Positions 1 through 5,306 of a stretch of DNA of 5,306 bases are shown here, piece by piece. The first letter of the stretch is position 1. Each line of letters begins with the position of its first letter. Source of the stretch: an uncultured Erysipelotrichaceae bacterium (GTDB lineage Bacteria > Bacillota_I > Bacilli_A > Erysipelotrichales > Erysipelotrichaceae); contig CALBJM010000362.1 of assembly GCA_937893225.1 (NCBI GenBank), positions 1 to 5,306 of the forward strand. Direction: 5' to 3'. A program made the translations under genes and the position numbers. The notes beneath the pieces were generated by a model. It saw only the letters and a program-made list of their open reading frames with translations, was not told the DNA's origin and did no database searches.

Positions 1-2449
1 ACCTGCCATCATTGATGACTAAAGACGTTGTACCAAACTTTGGTATGAGTGAAGATGGTTTATGAATGACGCTCACATCAATGGATTGTTTTTCTGCAGA
101 AAGCGTATAGCGATAATTTGCATTTGCATCTGCAAAGAGCTTAACAAGTGTGCCATCTTCTTTTTTATATGAAATATCTTTATCTGTACCATTCATCAAA
201 AATGAATAATACCCAGTTGTATCATTATTTGTAACACGTATTCCAACATAGTAATTCGCATCAGAGAAATCATCTAGATCAAGTGCACAAGAGAATTGCA
301 CAGCTTGTGTGGTATATCCTGCTAATAGATTCTGTGCATAATTTTCTGTTTTACATGGAACTACAAGTGCTTTTTTAGTTTGTGGGTCCGTTAAAATCAA
401 GTCATGTTTCACTTGTCCTTCTAACGCATCCATTTTTCTAAATAAAGCAAGTCCTGTAATCGTTACTACATGTGTATTTTCATCAAAAGAAACAGATTTT
501 AATGAAGCTATCATCTTTCTATTTTCTTCTAGTGCATCAATCGATTCATATGTCGTTGCAGGAGCAGGTTCAATATCTTCAGATGGTGAAATAACTGGTT
601 CTTTATCTGGAGTAGATGGTTTATCTTCCTGGTTTGGTGTATAGGTTACCCAATTTTCTTTTGAGGCAATCCATTGATGATCACCAATCCTATACCATGT
701 ATATCCATCTGCATCTTTTTGATCATATACATAATACGTGCCATTCACTTCACTAATACCAACGATTGCATAATCTAAACCAGCACCATTACGAATTCTA
801 AGATTTTCTACGTTAACTGTAACAGTACCAATCGACGTTGCATTTTCTTCTCCGCTATCAATTGCATTTCCACCAATTTGTGTGACATATTTCTTCTCGA
901 TCCAACCTACGTTGTTCCAATCATATTGCGTGAGCGGTTGTTTAGCTGTATCGAATTGTTTCCCGTTTTGTAAATAATTTACGGATTGTACTTTATACCA
1001 ATCCCCATTTTCTTCCAAAATCGTTACCGTGTAATTCTTTTGGTATGTACTGCCATACGCAGTTGTATACATGATGTTCCCATCGATTGCATCATATATA
1101 CCAACTCCATACGTATTGACTACGCCAATTGGCATTGCATTATATTCACTCAGGTTACCGTCTTCACCATTATAAATTTTGTCACACGAATACGCGATAG
1201 ATGCAAGCGTCAAACCATAATATGTACTAGAAGCGTATTTTACACCAATTCCACTTCCCTTATTTCCATAATGCGATCCAAAAAATCTATAATCGTTTGT
1301 ATTTAAATATTCTCTTAAATATAAGCCAGCTTGTTTTTCAATAGCACTTTTAACATTATCAAATGTAGATGCTTGATCAGGATCTGAATCAAATGCATTA
1401 TAACCAAAAAGGTTATATCTTGTTTTCGCATAATTGCTTGTACCCCACGCAGACTCACAAGCAGCTTGAGCAAATAGCATCAATGCATTGATGCCGTATG
1501 TATTTTGTGCATCCACAAAGAGTTGCCCTGTATCCCATAATACAGAATCTGTTCCATAACCATGTTGTTGAAGAAATAAGTTATACGCGGAAGCATCAAT
1601 ATTGGATTTTTGACGCAGCGGCAAAAATTCATAATAGTTGTAATATGTACCTGCTTTATTCGTGCAATAACGATCTGTATAAAAATCATAATCATTATAA
1701 GAATAATATACATCTCCAACATTCATCCAAGATGCTGCTGGTCCTACAACTGTGTTGAATACTTTTGATGGCTCATTTCCATTCACTGCCCATCCACTAT
1801 ATGCAACAAAACGAAGTTCTTTATAATTACCATTTTGTTCTACTTGGTAATAAGACTGCCTAGCTTTGGTTAAAAAAGGTGCTTCTTTTGCTTCTGTAGT
1901 ATCATTTCCACCAAGATAAATATTTAAATTATTTGTAATAAACTTAAAAGGAATTAGATCTACATCTTTCAAACTAACAGTTGCATCAAAATCAGTTACA
2001 TTGGCATGAATCGTTCCATTTCCATCAGTGTCGTATGACAAAGTTGAAAAATAATACAATTCTCTGTGCTTAGGCATATATGTATCCTTGTTCCCATTAT
2101 ATTGATTCAAATTCAAAGTAATAGAACCATCACGCATAGGATATGCATATGCAATACCAGCATTCATCGCAATAATCTTTGTTGGAGAATAAGATGCACT
2201 ATGTCTAACGACCGCATCATTCCCACTTCTTTTCATGACCGTATTTGCTTCATCAAAACTGTTATAACATCCAACTTGATCAAATTGTCCATTATCATTG
2301 ACTACATCTACTTCAAAACCTCCACATGCCATAGGATAATATGTACTATAACTTTCTTTTGCTTGTGCAGAAATAGTATTCGTTGTACATAGCGGCAATA
2401 TAGAGAATAGTAATGCACATGACCATGCTATTTTACGAATATTTTTCAT
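1..2449 (-). CDS. Exported GH73 glucosaminidase (cell-wall hydrolase) with SH3-type modules, C-terminus off the left edge
   Basis: This frame has no stop from the ATG at 2449 to the left edge (816 codons visible). Family knowledge: GH73 enzymes cleave the GlcNAc-beta-1,4-MurNAc bond of peptidoglycan during wall turnover and cell separation. Residues 1-30 form a signal peptide (basic MKNIRK, hydrophobic core, cleavage likely after A28-Q-A30). Residues 31-285 are a module without an assigned function. Residues about 287-427 are the GH73 domain, with YGINALMLFAQAACESAWGT carrying the likely catalytic E332, followed by NLFGYNAFDSDP. Residues about 450-525 look like a divergent SH3/GW module, and 541-603 are a clear SH3b (LRIRNGAG, WYRIG, QWIA). 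Residues 604-635 are a Pro/acid linker, and the rest is beta-rich and unassigned. AAAGGAG five bases before the ATG supports the start. It lies 12 bases after the membrane-protein gene, so the two are probably co-transcribed. The seven cysteines in the mature part are unusual for an exported Firmicutes protein. Confidence 0.9.
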   Translation of the reverse strand, partial: MKNIRKIAWSCALLFSILPLCTTNTISAQAKESYSTYYPMACGGFEVDVVNDNGQFDQVGCYNSFDEANTVMKRSGNDAVVRHSASYSPTKIIAMNAGIAYAYPMRDGSITLNLNQYNGNKDTYMPKHRELYYFSTLSYDTDGNGTIHANVTDFDATVSLKDVDLIPFKFITNNLNIYLGGNDTTEAKEAPFLTKARQSYYQVEQNGNYKELRFVAYSGWAVNGNEPSKVFNTVVGPAASWMNVGDVYYSYNDYDFYTDRYCTNKAGTYYNYYEFLPLRQKSNIDASAYNLFLQQHGYGTDSVLWDTGQLFVDAQNTYGINALMLFAQAACESAWGTSNYAKTRYNLFGYNAFDSDPDQASTFDNVKSAIEKQAGLYLREYLNTNDYRFFGSHYGNKGSGIGVKYASSTYYGLTLASIAYSCDKIYNGEDGNLSEYNAMPIGVVNTYGVGIYDAIDGNIMYTTAYGSTYQKNYTVTILEENGDWYKVQSVNYLQNGKQFDTAKQPLTQYDWNNVGWIEKKYVTQIGGNAIDSGEENATSIGTVTVNVENLRIRNGAGLDYAIVGISEVNGTYYVYDQKDADGYTWYRIGDHQWIASKENWVTYTPNQEDKPSTPDKEPVISPSEDIEPAPATTYESIDALEENRKMIASLKSVSFDENTHVVTITGLALFRKMDALEGQVKHDLILTDPQTKKALVVPCKTENYAQNLLAGYTTQAVQFSCALDLDDFSDANYYVGIRVTNNDTTGYYSFLMNGTDKDISYKKEDGTLVKLFADANANYRYTLSAEKQSIDVSVIHKPSSLIPKFGTTSLVINDGR

Positions 2450-5306
2450 TTATGCTCCTTTCTAGGATACTTCAACATCAACTGGTGTATCAGAACCATT
2501 CATATATGTGTGCAAAACACCTTTTGTATTTTGCAGATTCGAATCAACAAAGAAGAAACAAGCTTCTTTTTCATCTGTAATGTCTTGCCCAATTAAATTT
2601 TCATATTTCATGGAACGAATAGAGGCATCTTCTGCTTCTAGATTTGTTCCATCACTTTCTTCATATATCGCACGATCAATATGAATCAGATTTCCATTCA
2701 AAACTGCAGCATCAACTTTAATTGCAAATATTCTTATCGAAGATGGCATTGTTAACAATGTATCGTTTTGATACATATCATCTCCCGTAATTTCAAAAAT
2801 ATTCGTTACCCGCAATTGATATGTATCTTGTTGGGAAACAATCTTGTCATTTTTACTTTCTTCTAATTCTGCACAATCGGCATGATTCTGCGTCAAATCA
2901 AAATCATAGTTTTTATTTTTGCAGAAAACAGATATTGAATCTGCTTCGTTAGTTGTTATAGGAATCAATATGTTGCCACTGAAAGAAGTTTTATCCGCAA
3001 AAGAAAACCAGACATTTTTCTTACCAACAAATAAATTCACATTTTCTAATTGCTTAACATATGATTGTATATCATTTAATGCAATTCCTTCACTTGTCAC
3101 AAAATCAGACAATGCATATGTTTCTGAATCAGATTGAATATCTAATTGTGCAATGAGAAAACGAAAACTCACATCTGCACTTTCATAAACACTATAACGA
3201 ACAAAAGAAACTGGCTCATCTTGGACAGAAGAGGTATATTGTGCTGTTTGACTCGTCTGAGATATACTGCTATTTTCTTTTTTTGAAGAAGAGTCATGCA
3301 TAAAACGATATGCACATATAGAAAGTGTACAAATCAAGACTACAAGGAGGACGATTATTGTAATTTTCCATTTTTGCTTCATTTGCATACACCTCCCACC
3401 ACTATATAATTATAAAAAAAACTTATACACAATGTATAAGTTTAGAGATAGGTTCTCAAATTTACTTTTGATTTTCTGAATGATTTTTTTAAAAATTTCA
3501 CAAAAATTTCACATTTCTCCAATTCCAACCATAAAAAAGAAAAACTGAAGCTAAGCTTCAGTTTTATTGAATACCATCTGGATTCTTTAATGTGAAATTC
3601 CAAGAATCTTGACACATTTCATCAATATCATATTGTGCTGTCCAACCAAATAATTTCTTTGCTTTGGAAGGATCGGCATAACATTCTGCAATATCCCCAG
3701 GTCTACGATCTAAGATCTTATATGGAAGAGTCTTACCACATGCTTTTTCATAGGCATGTAAAACATCCAATACACTATAGCCTTTTCCTGTACCAAGATT
3801 GACATGTTCTACACCTTTGTGTTCAAGTGCATACTTTACAGCACCAATATGTCCATTCGCAAGATCTACTACATGAATATAGTCTCTTACACCTGTTCCG
3901 TCTGGGGTAGGATAATCATTTCCAAATACTCTTAAGTATTCTAGCTGTCCATTTGCTACACGCGCAATATATGGCACTAAATTATTAGGAATACCATTTG
4001 GCACTTCACCAAGTAATCCACTCTTATGTGCGCCAATTGGATTGAAATATCTGAGAAGCATGACGCTCCATTCATCATCGGACTTAGAAACATCTTCTAA
4101 GATTCTTTCATTCATGAGCTTACTTGTTCCATAAGGATTTGTTGTACCGCCAACTTTAGAATCTTCTGTGATTGGACATTTTTCAGGATCTCCATACACA
4201 GTTGCGGAAGATGAGAATACGATCGTTTTGCAGCCTGCTTTACGCATTGCTTGATATAAGTTGATAGAACCACTAATATTATTTTCATAGTATGTGAGTG
4301 GCTTTTGAACAGATTCACCTACAGCTTTATAACCTGCAAAATGAATCACTGCATCGATTTTATTTTCAGCAAAAATCTTATCTAGACCCGCACGATCTAA
4401 GATATCCGTTTCGTAAAATTTAGGCTTTGTGCCTGTTATTTCTTGGATACGGTCTAATACAACTTTATTAGAATTGTAGAGATTGTCCAAGACTACGACA
4501 TCATAACCAGCTTGAATCAATGCGACACATGTATGTGAGCCAATATAGCCTGTGCCTCCTGTAACGAGTATTGTTGACATTTTTATCCTCCTATCAAACG
4601 TGAAATATCATTCCACGTAACAAACAACATCAATCCAATCAAGATCACCCAACAAGCAATCATAATACCAGTTTTTATTTTAGTACTAAAAGTACGATGT
4701 GTCACCCATTCCAAAGCAGTTATTACAACTTGCCCACCGTCTAGTACAGGTAAAGGTAGTAAGTTAAAAATCCCAACATTCAGTGATAATTGTGCCACCA
4801 GCAACAAATAGGCAGAAAGGCCCATCGAAGCATATGTTTCTGTTGCTTTATAGATTCCGACCGGTCCACTTAACTGTTGCATACCTGCACCATGGAAAAT
4901 CAATCCAGCAATCGTCGATATCATCAATTTTGTGATAGATGCCATTTCTTCAATGCCATATTTCCAGCAATTCAATATCGTAACATCGTGATCGACTGCC
5001 TGTTCTCCTTGTATGCCAATGAGATACGAATCACTTTCAGCATTGTATTCAGGTGTAACAGAAAGCGTTAATTCTTTTCCATCTCGTTCGATGCGATATG
5101 TTTCTTCATCTGTATAACCTGAAGAAAATGCTTGCATGTCTAAATAGGTATCTGGCTTGATTGATGAACCATCAGCCTTAGTGATTTCCAAAATTTTATC
5201 ACCAGCCTCAAATCCTGCTTTTTCAGCAGGAGAGTTTTCGACGACCTGGGCTACGATTGCTTTTGGAGAAGATACATATGAACCATTTGACAATATTACA
5301 AGAGAA

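Overview
The window reads as a chromosomal segment of a low-GC Gram-positive bacterium (Firmicutes/Bacillota). The base composition is AT-rich by eye, the Shine-Dalgarno sequences are strong (AGGAGG, AAAGGAG, GGGAGG), and the genes are a site-2 protease, a GalE of the bacillus/clostridial kind and an exported GH73 glucosaminidase with SH3-type modules. The style of the proteins recalls Erysipelotrichia or related gut and oral anaerobes, but that placement is from memory and is tentative. No RNA genes, mobile elements or CRISPR arrays are visible.

All four genes lie on the minus strand, so transcription runs from right to left. At the right edge is the C-terminal part of an RseP-type intramembrane zinc metalloprotease (4583-5306, start outside the window). 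Two bases after its stop begins galE (UDP-glucose 4-epimerase, 3564-4580), whose ribosome binding site lies inside the last codons of the protease gene. A strong rho-independent terminator overlaps the galE stop codon and closes this pair.

A 175-base intergenic region (3389-3563) follows. Besides the galE terminator it holds a direct repeat TGTGAA-N5-TGTGAA that resembles the WalR (YycF) box, a candidate sigma-A promoter (TTGAGA, 17 bases, TACATT), and a perfect 10-bp inverted repeat that covers the promoter -10 and is followed by eight T residues. The inverted repeat could be a terminator, an operator or both.

Downstream is a second two-gene unit. The first gene encodes an unrecognised protein of about 306 residues with one N-terminal membrane anchor (2462-3382). 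Twelve bases after it begins a very long open frame (1-2449, running off the left edge) for an exported cell-wall hydrolase: signal peptide, unassigned N-terminal module, GH73 glucosaminidase domain with its catalytic Glu, two SH3-like modules, a proline-rich linker and a further beta-rich region. The inferred theme is envelope biology: an anchored protein and a peptidoglycan hydrolase made together, possibly under a cell-wall two-component regulator, next to an enzyme for cell-surface sugar precursors and a membrane protease.
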